Shown: in pieces, positions 37,435-48,339 of the stretch | Position numbering within the stretch: position 1 is the stretch's first letter | How the letters are laid out: the number at the start of each line of letters is the position of its first letter | Source: Topomyia yanbarensis | Lineage: Eukaryota; Arthropoda; Insecta; Diptera; Culicidae | Assembly: GCF_030247195.1 (NCBI RefSeq) | Contig: NC_080670.1 | Location: 41,339,524-41,403,523 of the forward strand | DNA length: 64,000 nucleotides | Direction of reading: 5' to 3' | The notes under the pieces: model-generated | Told to the model about the DNA's origin: nothing | The model's database searches: none | The model's input: the letters and a program-made list of their open reading frames with translations, nothing else | Translations under genes and position numbers: made by a program

Positions 37435-38754
37435 ATGGTTCCCTCTCCGGATGGTCAAATGGAAGTTGAATCGGGTTCAACTTCTAAGGCTCCCCCCCGG
37501 CCCAAATGCTATCCAGAACTCTCAACTGGTCCATTTGTGGTCTTCTTTCGGCCCAAGACTAAATCACTGAATATTCTTCAGATTTCTAGAGACCTAACGG
37601 AACGGTTCTCGGCTGTGACCGAAATTTCAAAGGTCCGCTCGGACAAGATAAGGGTGTTGCTAGCCAACTCAAAGCAGGCAAATGATATTGCTTGCTGTGA
37701 GCACTTTACGCGGGATTATAACGTGTATATTCCGGCTGTAAGAGTACAATCCGAAGGCGTCGTAACCGATGAGAGTTTGACGTGCGAGGATCTGCTGAAG
37801 TACGGGGTTGGCCGATTCAGAGACCGCTTACTTCAGCCAGTTAAAATACTTGAGTGCAAACGTTTGCACTCAGTAGTAGTTGCGGGGGATGGTTCAAAAA
37901 CGTACCCCCAATCAAACTCTTATCGGGTGACCTTCGCTGGTACCGCTTTGCCAAATTTCGTCCTCTTGCACAAGGTTCGTCTGCCTGTGCGTCTGTTTGT
38001 GCCGCGGGTCATGAATTGCACAAAGTGTAAACAACTGGGTCACACAGCCACCCATTGTAGCAATAAGGCCCGCTGTGGAAAATGCGGGGAGAATCATCTA
38101 GATGATTCGTGCAGTAGGCAAGCCGAAAAGTGTCCTTACTGTGCGGAGAGTCTGCATGATATCTCGGCATGTCCCGCGTACAAACTACGCGGGGATAAAC
38201 TGAAACGTTCCCTTGCGGGACGATCCAAACATTCTTTCGCAGAAATGTTAAAGAATGCTACGCCACCATCCTCAGCAAACATTTATACTCACTTGCCTCC
38301 TGACGAGGGCGAGGCTGGTAACCCACAAGAGGGAACATCTACTAGGGTGCCTAGAATTTATAGGAAGAGGAGGAACATTTCCTCTCGTAAAGTTCCTTGT
38401 AAAGGCCAGAAGGTGTCCCTTGACGGGGCTCCGAAAGTGACATCTATTGGAAGTGTTGCAACCAAACCGAAGCAATTAGCTCCTGGTCTCGGAGGATTAA
38501 GCTCAGAGAAGGAGTTCCCAGCACTTCCAGGAACATCAAAAATCCCAAGTGTTCCTTTGTTTCAGTTCGAGAGTAATCACAGCACTGGAATTGTAAAACT
38601 CTCGGACATAGTGGACTGGATAATAAAAACTTTCAATATTACTGATCCTATTAAAAGTCTTATGTTAGCTTTTCTCCCTACAGTGAGAACATTTTTGAAG
38701 CAGTTGACTGCTAAATGGCCCCTCCTCTCAGCGATTGTATCCTTCGATGGCTAA
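37435..38754 (+). CDS. I-clade ORF1 (Gag-like nucleic-acid-binding protein)
   Basis: 439 residues from ATG 37435; an in-frame TTG at 37423 is not needed. It acts as the RNA-binding chaperone of the retrotransposon particle. Residues 26-190 form the conserved N-terminal region (TGPFVVFFRPK, KIRVLLANSKQAND, GVVTDESLTCEDLL). Three zinc knuckles follow: C195-C198-H203-C208, C214-C217-H221-C226 and C233-C236-H241-C246, two CX2CX4HX4C and one CX2CX3HX4C. The last 190 residues are basic and low in recognisable structure. The stop overlaps the ORF2 start (ATGGCTAA), suggesting coupled reinitiation. The frame is intact. Confidence 0.9.
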   Translation: MVPSPDGQMEVESGSTSKAPPRPKCYPELSTGPFVVFFRPKTKSLNILQISRDLTERFSAVTEISKVRSDKIRVLLANSKQANDIACCEHFTRDYNVYIPAVRVQSEGVVTDESLTCEDLLKYGVGRFRDRLLQPVKILECKRLHSVVVAGDGSKTYPQSNSYRVTFAGTALPNFVLLHKVRLPVRLFVPRVMNCTKCKQLGHTATHCSNKARCGKCGENHLDDSCSRQAEKCPYCAESLHDISACPAYKLRGDKLKRSLAGRSKHSFAEMLKNATPPSSANIYTHLPPDEGEAGNPQEGTSTRVPRIYRKRRNISSRKVPCKGQKVSLDGAPKVTSIGSVATKPKQLAPGLGGLSSEKEFPALPGTSKIPSVPLFQFESNHSTGIVKLSDIVDWIIKTFNITDPIKSLMLAFLPTVRTFLKQLTAKWPLLSAIVSFDG

Positions 38755-39757
38755 CTCATCGAACGAGGTCACGGATTTGATCACTGTTCTACAGTGGAAT
38801 TGCAGAAGTATCATCCCGAAAATCGATTCCTTCAAAATTTTAATAAATAATTTGAGTTGCGATGCATTTGCATTATGTGAAACTTGGTTAACTTCCGACA
38901 TAGAACTCAACTTCCACGACTTTAATATTATTCGCCTGGATCGAGACACCCCCTATGGAGGAGTGCTTTTGGGGATCAAAAAGTGCTATTCCTTCTACAG
39001 AATTAACCTTCCCTCGATAACAGGTATTGAAGTTGTCGCTTGTCAAGTAACAACCAAAGGCAAAAGCCTTTGCATAGCTTCCATATATATTCCCCCCAAC
39101 ACCGCGGTTGGGCACCGACGGCTACAAGACATCTTAGAATCCCTGCCAGCACCGCGACTAGTTTTAGGAGACTTTAACTCTCACGGTACAGCATGGGGTT
39201 GCCTCTATGATGATAACCGGTCTTCCTTAATTCAGGATCTTTGCGATAACTTCAATTTGACAATTTTAAACACGGGTGAAATGACACGGATTCCTGCTCC
39301 TCCAGCGCGCCCGAGCGCCTTAGACTTGTCCCTTTGCTCAACATCGCTGCGGTTAAATTGCACGTGGAAGGTAATCCCTGATCCCCACGGTAGCGACCAT
39401 CTGCCGATCGTAGTCTCAATCAACAACGGCTCAAGGCCATTGGAAACAATCAATATTTCGTATGACCTCACACGAAATATCGATTGGAAGAGCTATGCTG
39501 CCGCGATATCCGACAACATCGAATCTACTCAAGAACTTCCTCCGGAGGAAGAGTACAGCTTTTTGGCTGGCTTGATTCTCGACAGCGCGAATCAAGCTCA
39601 GACTAAGCCAGTACCCGGCGCGAACATACAAAAACGTTCTCCCAATCCCTGGTGGGATAAAGAGTGCTCAGACGTGTACGCAGAGAAGGCCGCCGCGTTT
39701 AAGACCTTCCGGGACGACGGGTTACCCGCTAGCTATCGACAATATGCGACGGACTAA
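38747..39757 (+). CDS. I-clade ORF2, first part: AP-type endonuclease (broken after the domain)
   Basis: 336 residues from ATG 38747 to a premature TAA. This domain nicks chromosomal DNA to prime reverse transcription. Catalytic landmarks of the exonuclease/endonuclease/phosphatase fold are present: QWNCRS (16-21, metal-binding Asn), CETW (44-47, catalytic Glu), GDFNSHG (141-147, Asp and Asn) and SDHLPI (216-221, catalytic His). The stop comes just after ASYRQYATD, where the polypeptide should continue into the RT linker. The following frame starts abruptly with LTRETSMSTLWG, so bases have been lost here and the frame shifted. Confidence 0.85.
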   Translation: MANSSNEVTDLITVLQWNCRSIIPKIDSFKILINNLSCDAFALCETWLTSDIELNFHDFNIIRLDRDTPYGGVLLGIKKCYSFYRINLPSITGIEVVACQVTTKGKSLCIASIYIPPNTAVGHRRLQDILESLPAPRLVLGDFNSHGTAWGCLYDDNRSSLIQDLCDNFNLTILNTGEMTRIPAPPARPSALDLSLCSTSLRLNCTWKVIPDPHGSDHLPIVVSINNGSRPLETINISYDLTRNIDWKSYAAAISDNIESTQELPPEEEYSFLAGLILDSANQAQTKPVPGANIQKRSPNPWWDKECSDVYAEKAAAFKTFRDDGLPASYRQYATD

Positions 39758-42366
39758 CGAGAGAAACATCGATGAGCACTCTTTGGGGCACGGCCCGGCG
39801 TTTGCGAAACCGAAACAGTATTAACGAGAGTGCAGAATATTCAAACCGTTGGTTATTCGATTTCGCCAAGAAGGTTTGTCCGGATTCCGCCCCGGAACAG
39901 AAGATTTACCGCGCCGCGTCTCCTCACGATAACGCGAACGAAACACCTTTTTCGATGGTGGAGTTCTCACTTGCTCTCTTGTCGTGTAACAATAAAGCTC
40001 CGGGGCCAGACAGAATCAAATTCAACTTGCTGAAGAATCTGCCTGACTCTGCCAAGAGACGCTTGTTGGACTTATTTAATAAGTTTCTCGAGGCTAACAT
40101 TGTCCCACTCGATTGGAGACAAGTGAAGGTCATCGCCATCCAAAAACCAGGAAAACCAGCCTCCGACCACAATTCGTACCGTCCGATCGCAATGCTATCC
40201 TGTATCCGGAAGTTGTTCGAGAAAATGATCCTATCCCGCCTCGACAATTGGGTCGAAGCAAATGGCTTACTGTCAGATACACAATTTGGCTTTCGCAAAG
40301 GCAAAGGGACGAACGATTGTCTTGCGTTGCTCTCAACTGAAATTCAAATGGCCTATGCTAGCAAAGAGCAGATGGCATCAGTGTTCCTAGATATTAAGGG
40401 GGCTTTTGATTCAGTTTCGATCAACATTCTTTCAGAGAAGCTGCACCAGCATGGTCTTTCGGCGACTTTAAACAACTTTTTACTAAACTTGTTGTCGGAA
40501 AAGCACATGCATTTTTCGCATGGTGACTTATCGACATCACGATTTAGCTACATGGGCCTTCCCCAGGGCTCATGTCTAAGCCCCCTGTTATACAATTTCT
40601 ACGTCAACGACATTGATGAATGTCTTGACAATTCCTGCACGTTAAGGCAACTTGCAGACGATGGCGTGGTGTCTGTTACGGGACCCAAAGCTGTCGATCT
40701 ACAAGGACCATTACAGAATACCTTGGACAATTTGTCTGCTTGGGCTATTAAGCTGGGTATCGAATTCTCCACGGAGAAAACTGAGCTAGTTGTATTTTCA
40801 AGGAAGCGTGAACCAGCACAACTACAGCTTCTATTAATGGGTCAAACTATCGCTCAGGTCTTCACAGTAAAATATCTAGGGGTCTGGTTCGACTCGAAAG
40901 GTACTTGGGGATGCCATATTCGGTATCTGAAACAGAAATGCCAGCAAAGGATCAACTTTCTTCGTACAATAACCGGAACATGGTGGGGTGCCCACCCAGG
41001 AGACCTAATTAGGTTGTATCAAACAACGATACTGTCGGTAATGGAATACGGATGCTTCTGCTTTCGCTCCGCCGCGAACATACATTTCATCAAACTCGAA
41101 AGAATTCAGTATCGTTGTTTGCGTATCGCCTTAGGGTGCATGCAGTCGACCCATACGATGAGTCTCGAAGTGCTGCCGGGCGTTCTCCCGTTGAAAAATC
41201 GATTTTGGGAACTCTCATATCGATTGCTCATTCGATGCGATATCTTGAACCCGGTCGTGATTGAAAATTTCGAAAGGCTTGTTGAGCTCAATTCTCAGAC
41301 CCGTTTCATGTCCCTGTACTTTGACTACATGGCGCAGAATATTAACCCTTCTTCTTACAATCCCAACCGTGTGCATTTCACAAATACTTCTGAATCTACT
41401 GTTTTCTTCGACACATCCATGAAAGACGAGATTAGTGGAATTCCGGACCACATACGCCCACAAGTGGTTCCAAACATTTTTTATAATAAATTCCGAGAAG
41501 TCGACTGTGCTAAGATGTTTTATACTGACGGATCAAACCTCGAAGGATCCACTGGCTTCGGTATTTTCAATCAAAAGTTCACCGCCTCCTACAAACTCAG
41601 TGACCCTGCTTCAGTTTACGCCGCAGAACTAGCTGCCATTCAGTATACCCTTGGAGTCATTGAAACATTACCCGCAGGCCATTACTTCATCGTTTCGGAT
41701 AGCCTCAGTTCCATTGACGCTATTCGCTCGATGAAACATGGAAAGCACTCCTCGTATTTTTTGGGGAAAATACGGGAGCTACTGAGTGCTTTATCTGACA
41801 ACTCTTTCCAGATTACCTTGGTATGGGTCCCTTCTCATTGCTCCATTCCGGGCAATGAGAAGGCAGACTCCTTAGCTAAGGTGGGTGCCTTAGAAGGAGA
41901 CGTTTACGAAAGACCAATTTGCTTCAGCGAATTTTTCAGTATTACTCATCAGAGAACCCTCGAAAGTTGGCAAACTTCGTGGAGCAGTGGAGAGCTGGGA
42001 AGGTGGCTGCATTCGATAATCCCGAAGGTATCGACGAAACCTTGGTTCAAGGGGATGGATGTGGGTCGTGACTTCATTCGTGTGATGTCCCGACTCATGG
42101 CAAACCATTACACGCTGGATGCACATCTCCGGCGTATTGGGCTCGTGGATAGTGGTATCTGCGCTTGTGGCGACGGCTATCACGACATCGAGCACATTGT
42201 CTGGGCGTGCACCGAGTACAGTTCCGCCAGGTCTCGGCTAATGGATACCCTGCGGGCCCGAAGAAGACCAACCAACGTCCCGGTTCGAGATGTGCTGGCA
42301 AGCCGCGATGTCCTCTATATGTCCCTTGTATACACCTTTGTGAAAACCATCAATATACAAGTTTAA
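39754..42366 (+). CDS. I-clade ORF2, second part: reverse transcriptase, RNase H and His/Cys tail
   Basis: The open frame continues from the deletion point; the in-frame ATG at 39772 is not a real start. Numbering from that Met, RT motifs are KAPGPD (75-80), FLDIKGAFD (205-213), GLPQGSCLSP (262-271) and the active-site LADD (294-297), with Leu in place of the usual Tyr/Phe. An RNase H domain follows with FYTDGS (Asp about 586), AAELAAI (Glu about 617), VSDSLSS (Asp about 643) and PGNEKADSLA (Asp about 698). A C-terminal ICACGDGYHDIEHIVWAC motif sits near 797-814. No other stop or shift is seen over 860 residues, so the element lost coding capacity only at the linker. Confidence 0.9.
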   Translation, partial: LTRETSMSTLWGTARRLRNRNSINESAEYSNRWLFDFAKKVCPDSAPEQKIYRAASPHDNANETPFSMVEFSLALLSCNNKAPGPDRIKFNLLKNLPDSAKRRLLDLFNKFLEANIVPLDWRQVKVIAIQKPGKPASDHNSYRPIAMLSCIRKLFEKMILSRLDNWVEANGLLSDTQFGFRKGKGTNDCLALLSTEIQMAYASKEQMASVFLDIKGAFDSVSINILSEKLHQHGLSATLNNFLLNLLSEKHMHFSHGDLSTSRFSYMGLPQGSCLSPLLYNFYVNDIDECLDNSCTLRQLADDGVVSVTGPKAVDLQGPLQNTLDNLSAWAIKLGIEFSTEKTELVVFSRKREPAQLQLLLMGQTIAQVFTVKYLGVWFDSKGTWGCHIRYLKQKCQQRINFLRTITGTWWGAHPGDLIRLYQTTILSVMEYGCFCFRSAANIHFIKLERIQYRCLRIALGCMQSTHTMSLEVLPGVLPLKNRFWELSYRLLIRCDILNPVVIENFERLVELNSQTRFMSLYFDYMAQNINPSSYNPNRVHFTNTSESTVFFDTSMKDEISGIPDHIRPQVVPNIFYNKFREVDCAKMFYTDGSNLEGSTGFGIFNQKFTASYKLSDPASVYAAELAAIQYTLGVIETLPAGHYFIVSDSLSSIDAIRSMKHGKHSSYFLGKIRELLSALSDNSFQITLVWVPSHCSIPGNEKADSLAKVGALEGDVYERPICFSEFFSITHQRTLESWQTSWSSGELGRWLHSIIPKVSTKPWFKGMDVGRDFIRVMSRLMANHYTLDAHLRRIGLVDSGICACGDGYHDIEHIVWACTEYSSARSRLMDTLRARRRPTNVPVRDVLASRDVLYMSLVYTFVKTINIQV

Positions 42367-43199
42367 CTGGCCCTTCTTATTTTCCTTATTATTCTCAGAA
42401 CCCTCTTCCACCTGTATCAAAGCATCTGTATCGAATGAGCCAACAAACACGGGACCTACGGCACGAACATAACACGCTTAACTCGAAATGTAGCCGATCC
42501 ACATCTGAGCCGTACTACGAAATCGTCTGGAAAAACCCTTGCCATCTTGAGGAGGACCACCCGGCGTCCCAGTACATGATTCCCCTGATGAAGGCCACCC
42601 GAGTTTGTAATCCATCCGTTGATCTCACGATGCCTGAAACTGAAATAATTTTCTCTCCCTGCCATCTTTGTCTACCCTCCCTCCCCTGACTCTTATAGCC
42701 AGAAGTAATACCCCTAACCCCCCCCCCCCCCCCCCCAATATCATCACGAAGCATTTAGCTCTTCTTGTCTCTTCTAGTTTTAACTATTATATTATATAAT
42801 CTCGTTAAAAATGCCTAACTCTACTACCCATAAAAATAACTATAATTACGAATCTTTACAAAATTCAACCATGCCCTCTAGTTATTCCTACTTTTAAGAT
42901 AGTCGTAACAAATTGTCCCCCTTAGTTAAACATTATTTGCTCCAATAATCTCACTGATAAAAATGTCAAACCATATTGCCACAAAAACTAAATGACCCCC
43001 TAATCTTACGAAAATAATATTATCCCCTTGTGTAGATATATAAGATAGCTACAAAATCGCATTAGTTTCATTTAAAAAAAATCAATATGTAATCCCCTAG
43101 TTTTAAGCAATTTAAAATGTAAAAAACAAAAAAAAATTGGCACCTTTAAGCTAACGCAACGTGCCTTTTCAAATAAACGATTTGAATAAAAAAAAATAA
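42367..43199 (+). other. I-clade element 3' UTR
   Basis: Non-coding sequence after the ORF2 stop, with a run of about 19 C at 42718-42736, where length may be unreliable. It ends in an A-rich tail containing AATAAA-like signals. The ORF2-proximal part is recognisable in the antisense relic at 28650-28750, supporting its assignment to the element. Confidence 0.8.
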
Positions 43200-43216
43200 A
43201 ACAGACGTTTAGGCTC
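43200..43216 (+). repeat. Right target-site duplication of the I-clade element
   Basis: AACAGACGTTTAGGCTC, identical to 37132-37148. It continues directly into the interior of the split MITE. Confidence 0.9.
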
Positions 43217-43859
43217 GATTTGAATCGTGTGTAAATACCCACTACTGAAATTCCGAATAAATCAGACGTCTGAAACATGTTTGACAAACGTTTGCAGATG
43301 GCGCAGTGATCACTACAATGCAGTTAGAGTGCAGCTGTCAAACACGTGTAGCAAACAGTTGCGCAGATGGCAATAGTGAAACACGGATTTTCAACGTATA
43401 TCAATTTGAAAGTTTACACAGGTTTTTGAAGAAATTTCGTTCTAGCCTAAACGTCTGTTATCTGTGGTTTTAGTCTCAATCCATGGTATATTAGAAATCA
43501 CCTAGATTAAGTGCACTCAAGCGAATAAAATATTTTACTCATTATATTAGTTGTTCACTTTGTTTTCTTATGTTCAGATTAATGATTTGAAAGCATTGAT
43601 TAACTTTATTGTTTGAAGTAAAGTTTCAAACTATTTTTTTCACGTTTCTCGTGTAGTTGAGTGCTGGAAGAAAAAAGAAGATTTGTCCTCTAATTCGAAC
43701 CATCGAATTTTAAACAGCTATCACTTTCTATCACCGCATTATCTTTGGCAAATTTCTTAGTTATTTCCTGGACTATACTTTAATCAATGAGTTGTACACT
43801 TAAGGAAAAACTCTGATTTTTGGAAATGAACATGCAAAAGGTGGGATTTATCCTACTAA

Positions 43860-45109
43860 TAAGGGACCGTTCATAAACCACGTATACCGAAATTTGAGAT
43901 TTTTTAGCCACCCCTCCCCCCTAGTAGACCTTAGTAGACTTTTACCAATCCCCCCCCCCCTCCACCAAAAGTCTACGTAGACTTTTAATTTTTTTTATTC
44001 GCGGGAAATGTGTAATTAGCAAGAAGCACATTATAATGTTCAATTAAAAATTAGCGTTCAGATTTATTTCAAGCTTTTTAAATATTAAAGAAAGGTGTTT
44101 CACATTGGTTTCTTGTCTATGATTGATCAAATCAATTAGTACCAATTCAAGGTGCTTTCCAACGTTTGTGTACTTCTTTCGTTCAACGTTCGGAATACTT
44201 CTTTTCAAGATTAGTCACTCAAATATATGTAAAAAGATATATTGCTATAACTAGCTTAAATTTTGGCCGAAGTGTGCGAACAATGCAGAATTGCTAAACA
44301 CTTTTTGAGCCTTACTGGTGCATTCAAAATTGTTAAATTATAAGAAACATTTACGAAATAATACTGTCGATGTGTACTATCATCTAGACTAAAATAATAA
44401 ACCAAACATGCACACAAATTTCACTTGTCGTGAATAAATTTCAATATATAGACGTAAAATTTAACAGGTGTTTAAAGATTTTGAAATCAGTGTCAATGAT
44501 TGCAAAAGAAACTGATAAACTCGAGTAAACACTTTGTTGTAGAAGTTAAACTAAACTACTGCTTTAACAACCGAAAACAAAAAATAAAATTAATCCACTT
44601 ATTGTTAAAAATCGGGTGTTTTGTTGTTAAAATGCTTAACTTTGACCATTTTTTACGTTTTTATGGTTCATGCGTTTAATGGTCCATGCATGTCTGCTAA
44701 CTAGTGGTGTCTCAGCTGATTTCACAGTCAAAATCTTCCGTCGAGAGGAATTTTGGGCGATCGTCTTTGGAACTGTCATTTTGTATTATTCCTAGATCAA
44801 AACTATACCGAAATATACGCAAGAAACAACACTGTGTGAGGTTGTCAAAAAAAAATCGTGGGTTCTGGGTTGAGTGGTCGCTTAACGCTTACCTCAATAG
44901 TGTACTAGCTTTGAAGTGTCTGCATAAATACTGAACAGACCGATATTTTGAATACAACTCTCTTTAAATCCCATTTATAATTAGTAATACGAGAATAACA
45001 AAAAATAAAAGTCTACGTAGACTTTTTCCCCCCTCGTAGACAAACGTAGACTTTTGCCAGACCCCCCCGTCTCCCTTATGAGTCTACGTGGTTTATGAAC
45101 GGCCCCTAA
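43860..45109. mobile_element. Harbinger-like non-autonomous element with TAA duplication
   Basis: The element runs from GGGACCGTTCATAAACCACG (43863) to the mirror end CGTGGTTTATGAACGGCCCC (45106), flanked by TAA at 43860-43862 and 45107-45109. The arms are rich in GTCTACGTAGACTTTT, itself palindromic, plus C-runs. A 3-bp TWA duplication and GGG termini suit PIF/Harbinger. No transposase ORF in 1,244 bp. The interior unique part carries nothing recognisable. Confidence 0.8.
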
Positions 45110-45652
45110 CCATACAAATTTCAAATGTAATGCGCGATGCTACGCTATATTCAACTGGCCTAATATTTTGCACATTGGGACCATAAAAAGCGCTGTTCCG
45201 AAAAATATTAAATTAATATTTACTCAAAAATGAGTAAAATTTGTTAGTCTTGGTTAAAATCCAAGATGCCCTTATTTCGCTCTGAACCCATTTGGTAACC
45301 CTATATTAATACATATTGCAATTCAGCTTTCGGGTGTCCAGTGGCTGAAAATCATTGTAGCCGTTTCGATTTTTGATTTCTTTCTTCTCAAATCTAATAA
45401 AAAAATTAAAATAGATGTAGAAAAAATAGTTATTATGAAAGCATTTTTAAAGTTTTGGATGTCCTGTCTCCATTGATTAATGCAGTCGTGATTAGCTGGA
45501 CCTCTGTCCAACAAACGAATTTGATGCAAAAAACATTAAATGTTAAATTAAACAGTAAGAGTAGTGCTAAATGATGTTACTAGAGACAGTCCCCAGAAAT
45601 TCTTTGTACCCTGTTCATAACCTCAAACCTCGCCGAGCTTTCAGATACATAT

Positions 45653-46796
45653 GGGTCATTCCACGCGAAGTGATCAAGGCACGTGTAATCGACCTTCACG
45701 GATTCGAACCAAATTTGGTAGAATTGTTCATCTAGGGCCAATATATAGAAACTCAATTTTTTGTGCCAATTGAACCACCCCCCGTTTTGACAAATTGCCC
45801 AAACTCTTGATTTTTTTTTTATCATATCTCTGGTTCTATTTACTCTAGAATCAAACCGCAAGATGGCTTCTGAAGAAAATTATTCAAGGAGTGTAGAAAA
45901 ATATTAATTTTTGGCGGCAGTGCTGCCAACTATGCGATTTTTTCAGTTAAATATTAAAAATTAATTTTCCTCCCAATACATATATTTTAATTTTGAAAAT
46001 TCTAATGCCATCGTGTTCCTCAGACATTTTTACATAAGAAACACTTATAATCTCACTATAATTTGAGCGGGTCCTGAGATACGCCGTTTCGAAGGGAAAA
46101 AATCGCAATTTCCCATATAAAATCGCAAGCGCACAACACAAAAAAACCAACTTGAGTATTCTGAGTTCAAACATGATTTTTCGTGAAGTAGACGAGAAAT
46201 TATGAAAAACTACGTTTTTGGTTTGCTTCTAGCAGATCAGGGTCGATTTTTATGACCGTTTGAAGATTTTCTCAATTTCGGCCAATAAAAATGGATTTTT
46301 ATATGAGAAAATGCGAGTTTTTCCTTTCGAAACGGTGTATCTCAGGATGCGCTCAAATTATATTAAGATTATAAGTGTTTCTTATGTAAAAATGTCTGAG
46401 GAATACGATGGCATTAGAATTTTCAAAATGAAAATATATTAATTGAGAGAAAAATTAATTTTTAATATTTAACTTTATAAATCGCATAGTTGGCAGCACT
46501 GACGTCAAAAATTTATATTTTTTCTAGACTTCTTGAATAATTTTCTTCAAAAACCATCTAGCGGTTTGATTTTAGTGTCAATAGAACCGGAAATATGATC
46601 AAAAGAAAATCAAGGGTTTTGGCAATTTGTCAAAACGGGGGGTGCTCCCATGACCCGAGGGGTGGTTCAATTAACACAAAAATTTGGGTTATTATATATT
46701 GGCCCTAGATGAACAATTCCACCAAATTTGGTTCCAATCCGTGAAGGTCGATTTCAAGTTTGCATCTTTTTTTGATCACTTCGTGTGTAATGACCC
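45653..46796. mobile_element. Complete foldback (long inverted repeat) element
   Basis: Two arms of about 500 bp each, from GGGTCATTCCACGCGAAGTG (45653) to CACTTCGTGTGTAATGACCC (46796). The element is almost wholly palindromic with its axis near 46225. Shared landmarks in both arms include CCCCCCGTTTTG, ATCAAACCGC, TTGGCAGCACTG and its mirror, and AACACTTATAATCTCA. ATAT abuts both ends and may be the target duplication. Same family as the interrupted copy at 25885. Non-coding. Confidence 0.85.
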
Positions 46797-47096
46797 ATAT
46801 TCTGGTGGATTCGGATGATATTTATCTCGCAATTTCGTGCTACTAAAGTATATATTTTCAGAATTTTTTTATTTTTCTGGACATCCAGATAGCAAAGTCT
46901 GATTAGCTGGTTTGTGTATTTTAGTATGACTGTGTATAAGGCGCAATTTCTGGTGTTTTTCATAATTGGATCTTCAAAACTGGATATCTATAATATTACA
47001 AATTACACGTTAATAAATTCCAACACATAGTCTCTAATTCCATTACCTGAACTATAAACGATTGCCAAATTTGTGACTGCTGTTCAGGCAATATTG

Positions 47097-47349
47097 ATTA
47101 TAGTCAGTGGCGGATCCAGGGGGAGGGTCCTGGGGTACGGACCCCCTCCGAAAATTTTCAACTTTTTGAAAAAATTTGAATTAGTTTCAATTTTATATTG
47201 GCTTCAAACGTAAAATCATTTCAAATCATATTTGACCACCAAATCTGATTTTCATTAGGTGAGACTTTGAAGCATAACGTATGGTACAAGGTTCATTCCA
47301 ATATCAAAATTTCGGACCCCTCTCGAATTTTTTTTCTCCTGATTATAGT
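47097..47349. mobile_element. Short hAT-type element with 8-bp duplication
   Basis: The left end is CAGTGGCGGATCCAGGGGGA (47105). The right end read in reverse is CAGGAGAAAAAAAATTCGAG, then GGGGTCCGAAATTTTG, paralleling GGACCCCCTCCGAAAATTTT on the left. The perfect 8-bp repeat ATTATAGT flanks 47105-47341 (at 47097-47104 and 47342-47349). CAGTGGCGGATCC termini are, from memory, widespread in animal hAT MITEs. 237 bp, non-coding, right end partly decayed. Confidence 0.8.
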
Positions 47350-47417
47350 TGCCAAAAGTAACGCCGTTTGAAATATTTTTGAAAAATTATGTCGCAGTAC
47401 AAATTTTTTATTGAAAG

Positions 47418-47442
47418 GTGTGTGTGTGTGGGGGGGGGGGGT
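47418..47442 (+). repeat. GT/G-run simple repeat
   Basis: A (TG)n tract running into about ten G. Length is likely unstable. Confidence 0.8.
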
Positions 47443-48339
47443 GTAAAGAAATAAACATATTTTTTAATAAAACAACTTCAATAGGAATTTATTCCAATTT
47501 CGTTTTGCATTGAAAAAATCTTTTGGCCCGCCACATTTTCCGTCGATCGGATTGAGCTGTTTGTTTAAACGAAGCATAACCTGTCCAACATTATCCACCA
47601 ATCAAATGTGCGTATAAGAGAGAACTGCTTAAGCTTCTCGTTTTAAGTAATTTTCCGAATAGTGAAATGTGCAGTTTGTAAGTTAGCTTAGAAACTTCAT
47701 ACTGCACTTTTTAAATATTTTCGGAGCTTTTAAGAAATCATGAAAACCGGTCAAAGATTACTCTGCTTGATAATAATGCAAATAAACACGATTATAACAT
47801 TTTAGTTTTAAGTTTTAGAAAACATTTCTGGAAGGTGCTCTATAAATGTAAGGTTTTCGTCCATGTATTTATTTACCTTTGCTGAAACTGAAACATATTT
47901 TTAAATATTCTAGTGCTTTTGTCATATATAGCAGCCTAGGGAACGTATATTCTGTGTACACTATAATGTTTCGCAGTCAGGTGGAAACGACGGCTTTGAT
48001 TTATCGCTTGTGCTTGAAGACTTACAGATTTGCTTGATAGTCTTTTGGAGTATGTAATCACATCAGAGACCTAAAAACTTCATATGATAGTCGGAGAGAT
48101 TCATGAAACGTACAAGAATCGTCAATGTATTTTGCCTGTTGCATGTAAGGAAACCTTCGCAATCACTCTGAAACTCGTCTTTTCAACCGAAAGACTCAGT
48201 TCGTAGAGATCTGATAATATCTGTGTTTGTGTTTTTATAGTAAGGTTTAAAAACTTCAAATGCCTGTAGACCTGTAGCCATTTAGCTCCAGTCTCAATGA
48301 GCCATTTTCCAAGTGGCAACTCTGGTTTTATAGCACACT

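Larger units (their letters stand above)
37149..43199 (+). mobile_element. I-clade non-LTR retrotransposon, near full length
   Basis: A 6.05-kb element with a 5' leader (37149-37434), ORF1 with zinc knuckles, an 8-bp overlap into ORF2 (endonuclease, RT, RNase H, His/Cys tail), and an 833-bp 3' UTR ending AAATAAACGATTTGAATAAA plus A-rich sequence. RNase H after RT together with a CCHC ORF1 places it in the I group rather than jockey or R1. The 17-bp duplication sets the borders, and the presence of a 5' leader suggests no 5' truncation. The ORF2 reading frame is broken once, so this copy cannot make a complete protein. Confidence 0.9.
37118..43473. mobile_element. 274-bp MITE split by a 6-kb retrotransposon
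   Basis: The left terminus CACAGATAACAGACGTTTAG (37125 on) is the exact mirror of the right terminus ending CTAAACGTCTGTTATCTGTG (43466), giving a perfect 23-bp TIR. Outside lies the 7-bp direct repeat GTTTTAG (37118-37124 and 43467-43473). The MITE consists of 37125-37148 plus 43217-43466; everything between is the retrotransposon and its duplication. Termini and a 7-8-bp duplication are compatible with a hAT-related origin, but superfamily is uncertain. Confidence 0.85.

Noticed and set aside
46120..46330. Host microRNA-like hairpin
   Set aside because: The palindrome is the centre of a foldback transposon present twice in the window.
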